Shown here in pieces: positions 46,315 through 57,290 of a stretch of 64,000 nucleotides of DNA (its first letter is position 1; each line of letters starts with the position of its first letter). Made by a program: the position numbers and the translations under genes. The stretch spans positions 4,695,501-4,759,500 of the forward strand of contig JAQMRL010000022.1 in assembly GCA_035578175.1 (NCBI GenBank), read 5' to 3'. The notes beneath the pieces were generated by a model. It did no database searches. It had not been told where the DNA came from and saw only the letters and a list, made by a program, of their open reading frames with translations. Source of the DNA: Catonia carolina. Lineage: Eukaryota; Arthropoda; Insecta; Hemiptera; Achilidae.

Positions 46315-46683
46315 AGTTGTATGATTTTAAATTCCCTACCACGTTTTTTAAATACATTTTTGCGCTAAAATGCATATTAAAGCCACAATATTAAAAAAAA
46401 CAACGTTTTTATGAGAAAACAGCCTCCCCAAGAATTTTAGCAGTTATGGCGCCTACCCTATTGTCTAGAGCATAAAAAATTTAAAAACCAAGTTTTAGTA
46501 ATTTTAAAGAAAATTGTAGGAGCCGTTTTTGAGAAAATCGCAAAAAAGTGAAAAATTAAATGAATAAACTACTACTTCCGGTTGACCGAGTTTCATGAAA
46601 ATGTTCGCGTCGGGTCCGGTAGTAGTATCTTACTTAAGTTTCAAGTTTGAAGTTCATACAATCTTCCAATCTTAAGATATTCT

Positions 46684-46686
<3 letters not shown>

Positions 46687-46741
<55 letters not shown>
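46687..46741. repeat. (CA)n microsatellite, ~55 bp
   Basis: Pure CA run inside family F copy 2, at the equivalent position to the GT run of copy 1. Confidence 0.95.
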
Positions 46742-46742
<1 letters not shown>

Positions 46743-46872
46743 GACAGACCATTCGCCACAAAACATGTTATTTGGGTTCGCGGTAAAACGTGTAGATCCA
46801 GTGAAAACTCGATTTTGAAAAATCGATATGAAAACAATACTTTCCTTCTTATAAATTAATATAGGCAAGAGT

Positions 46873-47940
46873 AATAAACAGTAAAAAACATACATTATAC
46901 GATGAAAATATTTCGGTGTGGGGTTTTTTCGTTTGTGAAAAATAATATACTCATAACCCAATCTATTAATTATTTTTCTGTCCCAAATAGATGTAGATGT
47001 TGTTAGAAGTTAAAAAATACAAAAATAAAAAAATTTAAGTTAAGCTTCTTGACAATTAATTATCTAATACAATTTTGTCGCTTTGAGTTCCTATATGTTA
47101 ACTACTAATAACTATGATTACGAAAAGTTTTTTTTTTATTTAATGACAAATGAGTAAAATTTGAAATTGGGTTTATAAATGTTTTATTTATCAAATAACC
47201 GGAAAGTAATTTTTTAACGGCGTGACCACTTTTAAAAATATTGAACTTAATGAGGGCTTGTATCAAATATAGTTTATATATTGTTCTTCGATAAAAGAAA
47301 GAAAAATGGGCAAATGATATGAAAAGTATTAGAAAAGAAATAAGAGAAAGAAAATAGCAATTCTGGAACACATCCAGAAGTTGAGCTTGAACAGATATAG
47401 CGATGTCACGTCTTAAAGTGAATGAGGATATACGCTTTTTTCTATTTTTTTCGTTAACACCTACCTATAGTAATGTGAAGAAACATTCGAGATAGAAGTA
47501 GCACAAGGTATATTGGCGACAAAGAAGAGAAAAGAAGTTTGTAGTGATATGGTACAACTGACCCTGAATTGACATTAAGGAGAATGACCTCTCCTTAAGT
47601 ACCTTATCAATAAAGGAGTCGTTCTGTTTTAACGGTATCGTACTGTGTCTTCATATAACCATTACAACTGAACACGTAAGATTGTTTTCTTCAACAGATC
47701 TCCTTAATACTAAGTTAGTAAATGGAAGCCCGTAACTTTACCTGGTTTTAATTTGTTATGAACTTTAACATCTTATTTTGTAATATTTTTTCCTAAAGTA
47801 CCTAGTTCAAATCATTATCAAGTCTTTCCATGTAATTTAGTAATACTTCTGATTATATATTGTTGAATCATAAAAATTAAAGTTTCAAAACTACATCATT
47901 AATTCATAGAAACTGAGAATACTAGGCTATTCATCTTAAA
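46873..47940. other. AT-rich DNA without a recognised feature
   Basis: Nothing recognised. The 88-codon minus frame at 47105-47371 is lysine/phenylalanine-rich with no motif. Confidence 0.45.
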
Positions 47941-47944
47941 GCAT

Positions 47945-48290
47945 TCAACTCTGTGGCAGTTCCAGCCTTGACATCAGGCAGTGAAACATGGGTGATGAGA
48001 AAAAGAGAGGAAAGAAACATCCAAACTGCCGAAATGTAATTCTAAAGTTCTGTCAAGGGTTGCGCATGATTAGACAGGATCAGAATTGAAGATATAAGGA
48101 AAGAATTGGGAATTTTCCACTTAACGAAAAAATAAAGTTGTATTGTGCCCAATGAGTCGATCATTTAAATAGAATGCCAGAAAGCCGCTTGCCTAGTGTA
48201 GCAAAAAGATAAAAATCATTGGGAAGAAGAGATATTGGCAGGTCGAAGAAAAGATGTGTGCCGGAACAGGTAGAAATGCCTAACCCATGA
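47945..48290 (+). pseudogene. LINE ORF2 C-terminus, CR1/RTE-like (GSETW type)
   Basis: One frame, with several stops, reads AVPALTSGSETWVMRKREER, IQTAEM, SSVKGCA, LDRIRIEDIRKELGIFHLT and later WEEEILAGRRKD. This matches the widespread insect pattern LLYGSETW.LKK..E...Q.AEMKFLR.VKG.TR.DRIRNEDIR.EL.I followed by GRRDIGRPRKRW. It is preserved in a single frame over ~110 codons apart from point stops, so the decay is by substitution rather than indels. Confidence 0.8.
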
Positions 48291-48359
48291 AGAGAAGAAG
48301 AAGGAGAAGAAGCATTAAACTCGGTAACTGCAGAAGCCTGCTATAATATTTTTTTAGGG

Positions 48360-48722
48360 GTGATGAGCTCTGAGCATACGCATTGCATCCTACCCACTTC
48401 ATAGCTAGCCAATGACTTGCCAGCAACGTTGCCAACACTTGCTCTCGTAGCTCTGCTATATATTTTGGCACCCAATTTTTTTGGTCTTTCAATTACAATT
48501 GTAACCTATAAACATACAACCAGCTGATTATATTATAAAGTATTGCATGTTAACGCGATTTATAATCAATATGTTCAGTGCGAGATGCAAGACACGAGTA
48601 AACTATTGCAGCTCTTATACGCATGCGCGCGTAATGTGCATCGGGCTGAAACATTCGTACAATCTGACAACGCTGGCAAACGTTCTGATTGGTCTAACCG
48701 CGTGGAACAGCAGAGCTCATCA
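48360..48722. mobile_element. Candidate MITE with GATGAGCTCTG inverted ends
   Basis: TGATGAGCTCTG at 48361-48372 and CAGAGCTCATCA at 48711-48722 are exact inverted repeats. A second matched block, CCAATGACTTGCCAGCAACG, corresponds to CCAATCAGAACGTTTGCCAGC read inward from the right. Arms are about 90 bp and diverged; the interior is GC-richer at the edges. Overlapping frames on both strands have no known content. No target duplication identified. Confidence 0.55.
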
Positions 48723-48959
48723 ACCATGCAAAGCATTGTAGAACCATTAGGACGTAAAATAAATTGTATTATATTGGAAGTATTATGTTAATACTGAAAA
48801 TACGTTTCTAAAATGAAGTTGAGTCTTGTACAGAAAGAAAATAATTCTGAGGTAAATATCAGGCAATTTGAAGTTCTAATATTGGCATACCAATTGTTCA
48901 ATGTTCATAGTTCTTGGTCGATTAACGTTTCGGCCTGCTAAGGAGTACCTTAAATGGTT

Positions 48960-49400
48960 TGTTTTTCTAACACCTTGTGGGGTTTTCACTGCATTTTTAT
49001 CTATCGTAGGTCTTTTTAATTTTTTCCCTCAATCTTTTTTCTTTCCTTCTAACCATCTCTGGTTGTCATTTGTCGTCTTCTCTTCCTTTTGGAACACCTC
49101 TAATTCTAAAACCTTCTTTCTAAATTCACTTCCGTCCTCTATATTTTCTTAACACTTTCATCTCCTTTATGTCTTTTTTAGTTTCTATGAATCATTTCTG
49201 TGTTTTCTAAAATTTTACACCTATGAAATAACTGTTTTTGGTCCATTCTAGAAATATGTTTATAAAAATGACTCTTGTATTTTTTAATTTAGTCTGTTAT
49301 GTCTTCTACTGTCTTTCCATTTCCATGTATCTCTTTATTACATTTTAACCTATATTCTCTCAATTTTTTCTTTGACGTTGGTTCATACGCACGTTGGTCC
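48960..49400 (-). pseudogene. LINE C-terminal fragment (HISRMD type), reverse
   Basis: The minus strand reads YRLKCNKEIHGNGKTVEDIT, a stop, then IKKYKSHFYKHISRMDQKQL, recalling I..Y...WY.HI.RMDQ.RLP of CR1/RTE-like LINE C-termini, then arginine/lysine-rich stretches with stops. Many stops; strand and family are inferred from one block. Confidence 0.45.
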
Positions 49401-50339
49401 ATCGCATACGAACTATATTAAACATTAATGTATTAACTATTTTAGCAATTTTAGTATATAATTAATAACCATCACTACAAATATTTTATGTTGATCAGTT
49501 TATTAACAACATACTTATAATATCACAGTCAGTAGATTGCTTGGAAGATTACAAAGAGGCTGCAGATTTTTAAAATAAATCATTCATTTGATAAAACTGC
49601 CATACACGGGCCATCTTCTGTGAATGATATGGATTCATTCGTTTCGGCTAAGGAAGATTTAAGAAATCCATGCTTAAAAGGTTATAATTTCTAGACAAAC
49701 AAACAATTGACTCTGTTACTGAAAAAATATTGATCGTCATTTTATACACTACCAGTTTGTTTTCTATGACAAAATTAAGAACTTCAGTAGGTCTAATAGA
49801 TCTATCAAACTATAGCTTAAATTTTACAGTCAAGATAACAATTAATTGTTTTCCAAGTACTATTTTCTCTTTAAGAGGGGGTAGTTTTTCCGGAAAATTA
49901 AAATCAAATTTAATGAAACAGTAATTTAATAATCAACAGTAATTTAAGAAGGGGGGGTAGTTTTCCCAGAAAATTAAAAAGAAATTTTATGAAACAGTAA
50001 TTTAATTACATAAGGGCGCTAATATAAAGGGTGGAGGTGGAAAATCGGGGTTTTTAAGGGGAATCAAATATCTCAGGAACCAAGAAAGATTTATCGACAT
50101 GATTCTTGTACCACAAAACACAGACAATTGCTTTTTTTATACGTTGTATGCTCATATTATGTAATTTTCTACAAGAAATTTATTGAAGAAAACCCATATT
50201 TTATGTATTCAGAAACTAATTTTTACCTAAATCCCAAACAAATTTTTTTATAATCATTCAATAGATACAAAAGCAAAAACTATAAACATTTTATAAAAAT
50301 CATTCAAATATCTCCAATACGAACCAAGTTATTCAATAC
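49401..50339. other. AT-rich DNA with one tandem duplication
   Basis: Apart from the duplication at 49873-50012, nothing is recognised. Confidence 0.45.
49873..50012 (+). repeat. Tandem duplication, ~73-bp unit
   Basis: AAGAGGGGGTAGTTTTTCCG...ATGAAACAGTAATTTAAT is followed at 49946 by AAGAAGGGGGGGTAGTTTTC...ATGAAACAGTAATTTAAT. Two copies, about 85% alike by eye. Confidence 0.8.
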
Positions 50340-51315
50340 TGTAAGAGATGAATATTATCCCCACGAGGGATTACCCAATTTGCTACTATGATTTATATTA
50401 TTATAATTGTATTCTTTATTGGCGTTGATCAGCCTTCAAGTTTGATTTTATTATTTTTCCATTTACCCTGCCTCCTATTTCATTCAATAAAACATTATTC
50501 ACATTATCATTTATTATTTTTGTTATGTAATAAAAAATCTTTGAACATTATTAAATGATCATCATGCAACCACGTATGTTATGTTTGCAGCGTAATTATT
50601 GAATCTCGCTTTAAATAACAATTATCATAAGCAACAGTAATCAGTGTATTAATTGTTTATTATTCAATTCGTATGCTATTACATCAATATATCATCAGTA
50701 AATTTGTTCATTTGATCAAACATATGATCAGTAAATTATTTTATTTTTACAGTAACCTAATTGTTATTTATACGAAAACAACAAGTCCTTGTCTATCGTG
50801 TATGTATGTATTAACATTTAACGTCCCTCTTATACAACTATATATTTTCAACTCTAAATAAATTCTCTTCCAATACATATACATTCCAATATATCCCTCT
50901 AGAACGAATGTGGGACCTACTAGCTTGCTTGGGTTCTACTATGTGGGGACCTACTAGCTTGGGTTCGAATCCCATTCAGGCACGGCATCTTTTCATACGT
51001 TACAAAATAATCATTTCATCCTTCACCTTCTGCATTAGCAGTAATTGCAGAACAGTCGGACGTTAAACAAAAAAAAAAAAAAAAAAAACAAAATACTAGC
51101 TTGCTTTGGCCTCCAGCCCCACACTGAAGAAATAATTTTTATAAAATATTCTTCTTATTCACAGTCGCTTAGCAACAAGACTTTTGTTTATTAAATATAT
51201 TAATTTTTAAATATTTTTTAATATCTAATTTCAACCAGCTGTTTTTATTTACATATCATACTTTAACATCAAAACATAAACACAGCTACCTGTCAATTCA
51301 TTTTGGTTCACTACA
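50340..51315 (+). mobile_element. Family G solo LTR, copy 2, ATAC duplication
   Basis: TGTAAGAGATGAATATTATC at the start and GGTTCACTACA at the end, flanked by ATAC on both sides (50336-50339 and 51316-51319). Collinear with 14899-16074. Contains AATAAAACATTA and AATAAA signals and GTCGCTTAGCAAC at 51164-51176. No internal region adjoins, so it is a solo LTR left by LTR-LTR recombination. SINE-D sits inside it. Confidence 0.8.
50931..51093 (+). mobile_element. SINE-D, 5'-altered, 13-bp TSD
   Basis: Flanked by TACTAGCTTGCTT at 50918-50930 and 51094-51106. The head is abbreviated but keeps GGGTTCGAATCCC (B-box). The tail is family-typical: CTGCATTAGCAGTAATTGCA, GAACAGTCGGACGTTAAACA and a run of about 20 A. 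A piece of flank (ACCTACTAGCTTG) is repeated inside the element, suggesting template switching during insertion. The long A run points to a young copy. Confidence 0.82.
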
Positions 51316-51319
51316 ATAC

Positions 51320-52744
51320 CCAAGAGTGTACGATCATGCAAAAACACACTTTCGGAAAACTTAATTCAAAGTTTAAGAAAGAAACTCACTCGCCTTGCTA
51401 GTGAGCTTTATTTTTAACACAATAAATTATTTTCTAATCCTTATGTAAAAACAGGAATTATTTATTTACTAAATAAACCTACAGTAACTAGTAGTTAGGA
51501 AATCTCAGATTTATAAACATTTCACAATAAAAACCTAATTTTTCACCAATATAAACGGTAAATGAAACACGTCATTTCACAACATGAGCTGTTCAGATAT
51601 TACATACAAGGTACTATAGTGCTGTCACAACAAGGATGTTCTTAAAAATACAAAGCGGGAATTTTAAGCTTTTAAACAAGGCCCGGATTTAGATTATTAC
51701 GGCTTTTCTGTCCGTAGTTATATCATTTTGAAAATTTATGATTTTCTTTGTTCAAACCCTTGCTACGACAAGACATGTATATTTAACGTAGATGTTTTTA
51801 TAATTTTCCGCCAACGTACAAATAAAGTAAATACATGCTGTGATTCAGAAAATTTTAAACTCCAAATAAGTGCAAAAAAAATTTAAATTTAAAAAATCTT
51901 TCTGAGTTGACTATTCCTATTCAATTTAAATTTAACAATTCTTACTAATCTTTTTATATAAATTACAGATTTTGTTGTGTTAAAATTGATAATTAACTTA
52001 TTTATTACTACCAATATTTAAGTCTAGTGAACGTCTGATGTTATATTCAGATCTTTTATTTAGGCCTACTTACTGCTTCAATGAAGAGTATATTGTATTA
52101 TAGTTACGCTGATCGATTTATTAGTTTTCCTGAAAAAATGGAATACAAGTCAGTTCGGCTTTTAAAAATTCTGAAAATTTTACGGCTATTAAATTTTTAG
52201 TGAAAACTAAGTTTACTAGGAAAAACAGGATTAACCTGTTGACACACGATACTGAATCACAAAAAAAATGTTTTGCTTATTTATAGTTTATTTGATGAAA
52301 TGTAAATGACATTTGAATTTGGTTTATGTTCGTTTACCTGTATCATGCTTGGTTCATTATTCCCAGGCTGATTTTTCCATTCTAACCTTACATTTTACAT
52401 TGAAACTCTATCTTTCTTTTCGATTTATTCATGACGTGGGAGTTGGTATTTGACAAACGTAAACTCATACGCTACTGTTTTATGAATCAAACAAACGTAT
52501 GTGTTTTTCACTGAAAGTCTAAAACAGGGTTAGTTATGATTCAACCCATAATATTTTAAAATTTACTACTAAATAACTAGTTTCTATATAGACTGATTAA
52601 TTTTTGTTCGTAAAGAAAATTTTCACGGTGTTCCTACACAAAATTCTTCAGGTTAGACTAAAATTGTATAGTAATTTCAAGAAAACATCATAAAATATTA
52701 TTACAGCTAATTTTATTAAAATTTGTTTTGTATAAATAACTTTT
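51320..52744. other. AT-rich DNA without a recognised feature
   Basis: Nothing recognised. Confidence 0.45.
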
Positions 52745-53260
52745 GCAATGCAAGAATTAGTAATCAATACCTTTTCTCCGTACATCTGGAAGTGTGGTAC
52801 TCTAACCGTACGTAAACTTCTCCCCGTCATTAGCCATGGTCACTGGGCCCACCTTAAGGCACGAGCACGTTACAATGGTGTTTTGCGATCTCCTGTTTTT
52901 GCTCGGGAAAGCTGTGGTTTCTCAGTGTGTGAACTCACTTCTGAACCACCACCCATTCACGCCCCAAAGACTGGCTCCTACAGACTTACAAAACAGGACA
53001 TTTTTACCTCCACAAAAATGCTCAGGAAAGACAAAGTCTTTTCACCATAATACTCTGCTTTCGCATTACACCACATATTAAGCACAAGACGCAACAGAAG
53101 AGTCCACCTCTGAGTCGGGAAGTTTCTGTTGTCTCGCGGGGATCAACACCACGATACACAGCTACCCCTGTTACAGGCGGCAGGAGTAACTGCAGGCTGG
53201 CCCACACGAGCCGACTCCCCCTTTCAACTATTCCACCGCTTTCTGCCGTAGGACGCTACA
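52745..53260. other. GC-richer block of unknown nature
   Basis: About 500 bp of clearly higher GC. Two overlapping plus frames (52748-53050 and 52836-53081) and one minus frame (53022-53207) are open but none has a motif I recognise. The plus 100-codon frame contains WKCGTLTVRKLLPV and KTGSYRLTKQDIF. It could be an LTR, a promoter-proximal exon or another transposon part; nothing in the sequence decides. Confidence 0.3.
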
Positions 53261-54100
53261 CACTATCCTTTTGACCGAAGTTCAGGAGTTCCAACTCGCG
53301 ATCATTTTCTCGATAACTCTTAATGACCCGATTAACGGAACAGATTTCGTTCTAGTCTGATCCCATCAAACGAAGAGAAAACTCGTTCGAAGAAATCAAT
53401 ATCTATCATCTAGAATAATGACGTAGTACATAAGTCCTTTTAATTAAGCTGATTGGTTGACTCTTAACCTTAGATTACGCATGAAGACGCTTATCGGAAA
53501 TAATTCTTGTTTTACCTTTTCTTCTGCTTGATTAAAGGCTTTTGATAATTCAATTCTTCCCACTTTTTTGGCTACTATTTACTAATTAAATTTTTAAAAT
53601 GCAACACTTATTTGGGGTTCTGAGAATAAATTAATGTTTTTTGTAGGTGTATTAAACAAACAAATAAAAAGTATATTGAAACATTAAGCAATTAATAATA
53701 ATATATTTTATTTCATCGCCAAAATATGCAACAAAGTAACAATGAACATAAAAATTAATTATTATTTTTCTAAATTTAAATAACTTAATAAAATACATAA
53801 TAACAATAATAATAATAGTAACTTAAATACATTTAAACTGGTAACAAAATTGCATTTTTTGTGAATAGTCTATGTATATTATACATTTTAAAATATTTTA
53901 ATTTTATTTATTTTTATTTATTGGTTTATTTAATTACAATCTGTTGTTTAATAATATCAGTTAGTAGAGGTAAGCACAATGGTGAAATTATTGGAGGCTA
54001 CTTGCATCAACTTGCCTAACGAAGTTGCTGTCAAAAAATTAGAGCCTATTTTTTTGAGAAATTTTGGGAAGATGCTGTGGAGGCAGTAGGATATGTGTTC
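53261..54100. other. AT-rich DNA without a recognised feature
   Basis: Nothing recognised. Confidence 0.45.
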
Positions 54101-54440
54101 TTTAGTTACGTTATCAGAACTCAAGACCAGAGAACACTGAAGAAAAAAATTCTAAACCTGTGGAACCAAAAGAACAACAAGGAAGGATGCTGATGTGTTA
54201 CATAGATAAAATCTCTGTAACACATCAGCATTCTTTTGTGATAACGTACGGAGAACCTCGGACTAACAATTTTAACATCCTACACAAAAAGAAAATAATA
54301 CAAAAATTAAAAGACAAAATCACAGACTTACAGTCTTACAAAGAAAAAAACAAGACGAAAACATTCGTAAGTCTCAGATGAAATTAGAAAGATTGAAAAC
54401 GCAGAACGGTGCGTTCTTCAGAGAAGTAAACTAGATATAA
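54100..54440 (+). pseudogene. Possible transposase-like coding remnant (THAP/P-element-like), weak
   Basis: A lysine-rich plus frame (from 54160) reads HQHSFVITYGEPRTNNFNIL followed by HKKKIIQKLKDKITDLQSYK. This has the look of the region after a THAP domain in P-element/THAP9-like proteins (HSY...SPR...L, then a coiled coil of K.KKL..Q). The preceding 60 bp contain PKEQQ-like text and a stop-rich leader. No THAP zinc finger (C2CH) is visible. This could be chance. Confidence 0.22.
54187..54231. repeat. Perfect 15-bp-arm hairpin
   Basis: ATGCTGATGTGTTAC is mirrored exactly by GTAACACATCAGCAT across a 15-nt loop. It lies inside the lysine-rich frame above. Confidence 0.8.
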
Positions 54441-55017
54441 GATGAATGAAGTAGTCTCATGTGGCTTCCAAAGCAAAAATAAAAAATAACTACATTAAAA
54501 AAATCTTTAGGGCTTCGGTCTATCGGTTTTTTGTATTTTTTCGATTGTTTTCCTTTTTTTGTAATTCATCCATAGTTTTTAATAACTCTGCATTTAATGA
54601 GATGCCTAAAGCCTAAGCACGTTTCTTAATAATTGCAAGTGACAGTAAGAAAATAATATTTCAATGAATATTAAATTTTCTTACCTTGCGCTACATCTGA
54701 ATGCATAAAAGGTGCATGGTAACTAAATTTTATTAACTTTTACCACAAAAACTGGTTTGTTGTCCGAGTCACATAAAATTTAGTTAAAAATACCATCGTG
54801 CGGGATAAAAGGTGTGTTCTGCTATCAAACTTTATTGATTGAGAATGACCGATGCTAGTGTTCGCCTTGACGTGGGGACTAACTTTGCTTAAACAAAATC
54901 GATTCACATCGTGACTCGACTTGGCAAATAGCCTGCGTTTTGTAAATTAAGTTAACATTTCCGTACCCTTTTTTATTTTTTGATGTAGAATAGAATATTG
55001 TTTATTTTAATACTACT
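54441..55017. other. AT-rich DNA, nothing recognised
   Basis: No feature seen. Confidence 0.4.
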
Positions 55018-56680
55018 TACAGCAATTTATTTAAAAAAATAAAACAAAAAATGAATTAAACAATATTTTACTATATAAATAAATTTATCACATCTTTCCG
55101 AATTGTTAAATTAAGCTTATTTAATTCAGTTACGTATTTATTTGTAAGTTTAAGTAAATAATTAATCACAACTGGACAATTTACTACGAAAATAATTTTG
55201 TCATTCCTCTATGTTGGCCCGAAAATGACAGTTGTTTGTGATTGTTTATCTGAACAAAGGAAAGGGAATGACATCGTGCAAATATTGGTATTACAATGTT
55301 TGTTTTAATGAAATTCAATCTAAATTTAATTGTACTAGACCTACTCTGATCTGTAAATTTGTAATAAAGCCGTATGTTCAATACATTTCTAAAGTTCTGA
55401 TTTGTAATTAGCAGAATACTTTCTGCAAAACACTTTTTTGTAATATATTTCATCATTATGAATTTTTCAAATAAAATACTATAAATTTAATTTTCAAAAT
55501 AAAAAAATTCTTCGTTTTATACCGTCTGCATTAACAAGAATTGCAAACAGTCTGACGTAAAAACAAAAAAAATCTTTATTTTATTATACTTGTATGATTA
55601 AACGTTACTGTATTTAATTTTTCCATGAAATATGTAGTGTTCTATCTATTTTATGTGCGATATGTAATTTGTTTGGTTACATTTAAAAGTTACACATAGA
55701 AGCTATATTGACCTAAATCTGTTATACATACAATTATACATGACATTACAATTGAATTTAAACGTATATTTAACATAAAAGAAAATAACAATTAAAAATA
55801 AATGGTTCTCCATTTTAATAACATTAACTCAGAAATAAAGTACTCTTTTGTAAACCCAAAAGTACTTGCTTAGTGGAGGAAAATGAATGTAGGTAGGTAC
55901 ATTATATTCCATAATATTTTAAACAAATCTTTTTTATAAGAATTCAATGAGAAAAAATGTTCTTCCTCATCCGCCTGTTACCATCCAGTGTTGGAGATTG
56001 GTGCTCTTGTTAGCCTCCACAATTCCCTCTTCTACGCCTTTCCTTCCCAATTAAAATATAGTTTTCCAACTTTCCAGTCATTTCTAAAATGTGTAAGCGG
56101 ACAACCTCTATCTCTTTCCCTAGCTAAGGCCTCCACAATTGAATTTCTTTGTTACATCGGTTATACGTTTACTTCATTATGTCCCTGGCTATTTTAGTGA
56201 TACCACGTGCTGTTTTGCAACTATTATTTCAGTTTTCTGCCGAATATTCTCATTTCTCACTCCGTGTGGAGTAGTAAACTCCCATCAGGCACCTCCCTAA
56301 ATAGTCGATATGGCAGTTTATCCTAAATATCGGTGCTACCTATATTAAGAAACTTAAAAAATAAAACATTGTAATTCTAATATTTGCACGATGTCATTCC
56401 ATTATCTTTGTTCAGATAAACAATCATCAACAACTGTAATTTTCGGGCCAAAATAGTGGAATGATCAATCTATTTTCGTAGGTAATTGTCCAGTTTTCAT
56501 TACCGTGTTTAATTATTTACTTTACCTAACAAATAAAATACATAACCGAATTAAAATATTCCTAATGTTACATCTCGAAAAGATGTGATAAATTTAATAA
56601 TATAGGTAGTAATAGGCTAATATATTGATTTATTTCATTTTTCTTTTAAGAACTGGAAAAAAGTAGCTACCTGTGATAAA
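55018..56680. repeat. Inverted duplication with ~240-300-bp arms
   Basis: 55018-55325 is mirrored by about 56350-56680. Matched blocks, with the right arm read as reverse complement: AAATTTATCACATCTTT, GTAAATAATTAA, AACTGGACAATT, TACGAAAATA, GGCCCGAAAATGACAGTTGT/GGCCCGAAAATTACAGTTGT, GATTGTTTATCTGAACAAAG, GGAATGACATCGTGCAAATA, TTACAATGTTT. Arms look ~80% identical and enclose about 1 kb without a transposase frame. It may be a large-TIR non-autonomous DNA transposon or a segmental inverted duplication. Confidence 0.65.
55505..55575 (+). mobile_element. SINE-D tail fragment
   Basis: GTCTGCATTAACAAGAATTG, CAAACAGTCTGACGTAAAAA and an A run match the SINE-D 3' end. The head is absent. Confidence 0.65.
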
Positions 56681-56924
56681 CCTAAACTGGTAACAGCAGA
56701 GTCTGTCTCAGAGGAAGCGGCTGCAAACAGCGTCTGATACCCATATTAGGGACAACTGAGAATCATATTTCCCAAATCTGCATTACCAGCGTGGGAAATG
56801 ATTGGTACTTACTTTTTGTAATTGTTTTTTCTGTTTTTAAATTTGATTACGGTACTGTACAACTTCCAAATAAGCTGGACAACTTCCGTTTTTGATATTT
56901 AAATGGCGGTGGGGAATTTTATTT
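56681..56924. other. Spacer, nothing recognised
   Basis: No feature seen between the inverted duplication and the LINE tail. Confidence 0.4.
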
Positions 56925-57290
56925 TCAGGAGAAGAGGTACCAATACATTCTTCGTTCAAAACTTCGGGTATTGTCCGTTATTCAGACCAAGAGGCCTCTA
57001 CTCCATTTCCACATTAAACGACGCACAGTTGGGAAGTTCCTTGTAGCTAGATCACAGGCTAGTTGGTTTGGATCGTCAACTAGTATTTTGTGAAATGTAC
57101 TATACAAGAACGCGGTTAGCTGCTTTACTGTAGGAATTTTTAAATCGTCGTGGAGGGGTTTATTGCTAAATAAAAAGGAGCGCCAGAAGTAAGTCTTAAG
57201 AATTTTGATTGAAAGGCCTGGATAGACTTTAAGTTACTCTCTGCTGCTATTTCAAAGAGCTTTTTGTAATTGGTAACATCTTATAGGCTA
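56925..57290 (-). pseudogene. Jockey-like LINE tail, subfamily J1, copy 2 (reverse)
   Basis: The minus strand reads ESNLKSIQAFQSKFLRLTSG then APFYLAIN. After a +1 shift at about 57180 it continues as LHDDLKIPTVKQLTAFL, FHKILVDDPNQLACDLATRN, FPTVRRLMWKWSRGLLV and a stop. The 3' UTR (AATAACGGACAATACC, TTCCCCACC) matches the copy at 23340-23705. It is the most readable LINE tail of the window, with one frameshift. Confidence 0.82.

Larger units (their letters stand above)
44273..46872 (-). mobile_element. Family F repeat, copy 2 (reverse), split by an LTR retrotransposon
   Basis: Segments 44273-44657 and 46319-46872 join into one ~940-bp family F copy in reverse orientation. The join is exact: AAAAGTT before the insertion and AGTTGTATGATTTT after it correspond to the uninterrupted AAAAGTTGTAAGATTTTT of copy 1 (reverse complement, near 26290). 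So copy 1 is an empty-site reference for the insertion. Confidence 0.8.
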
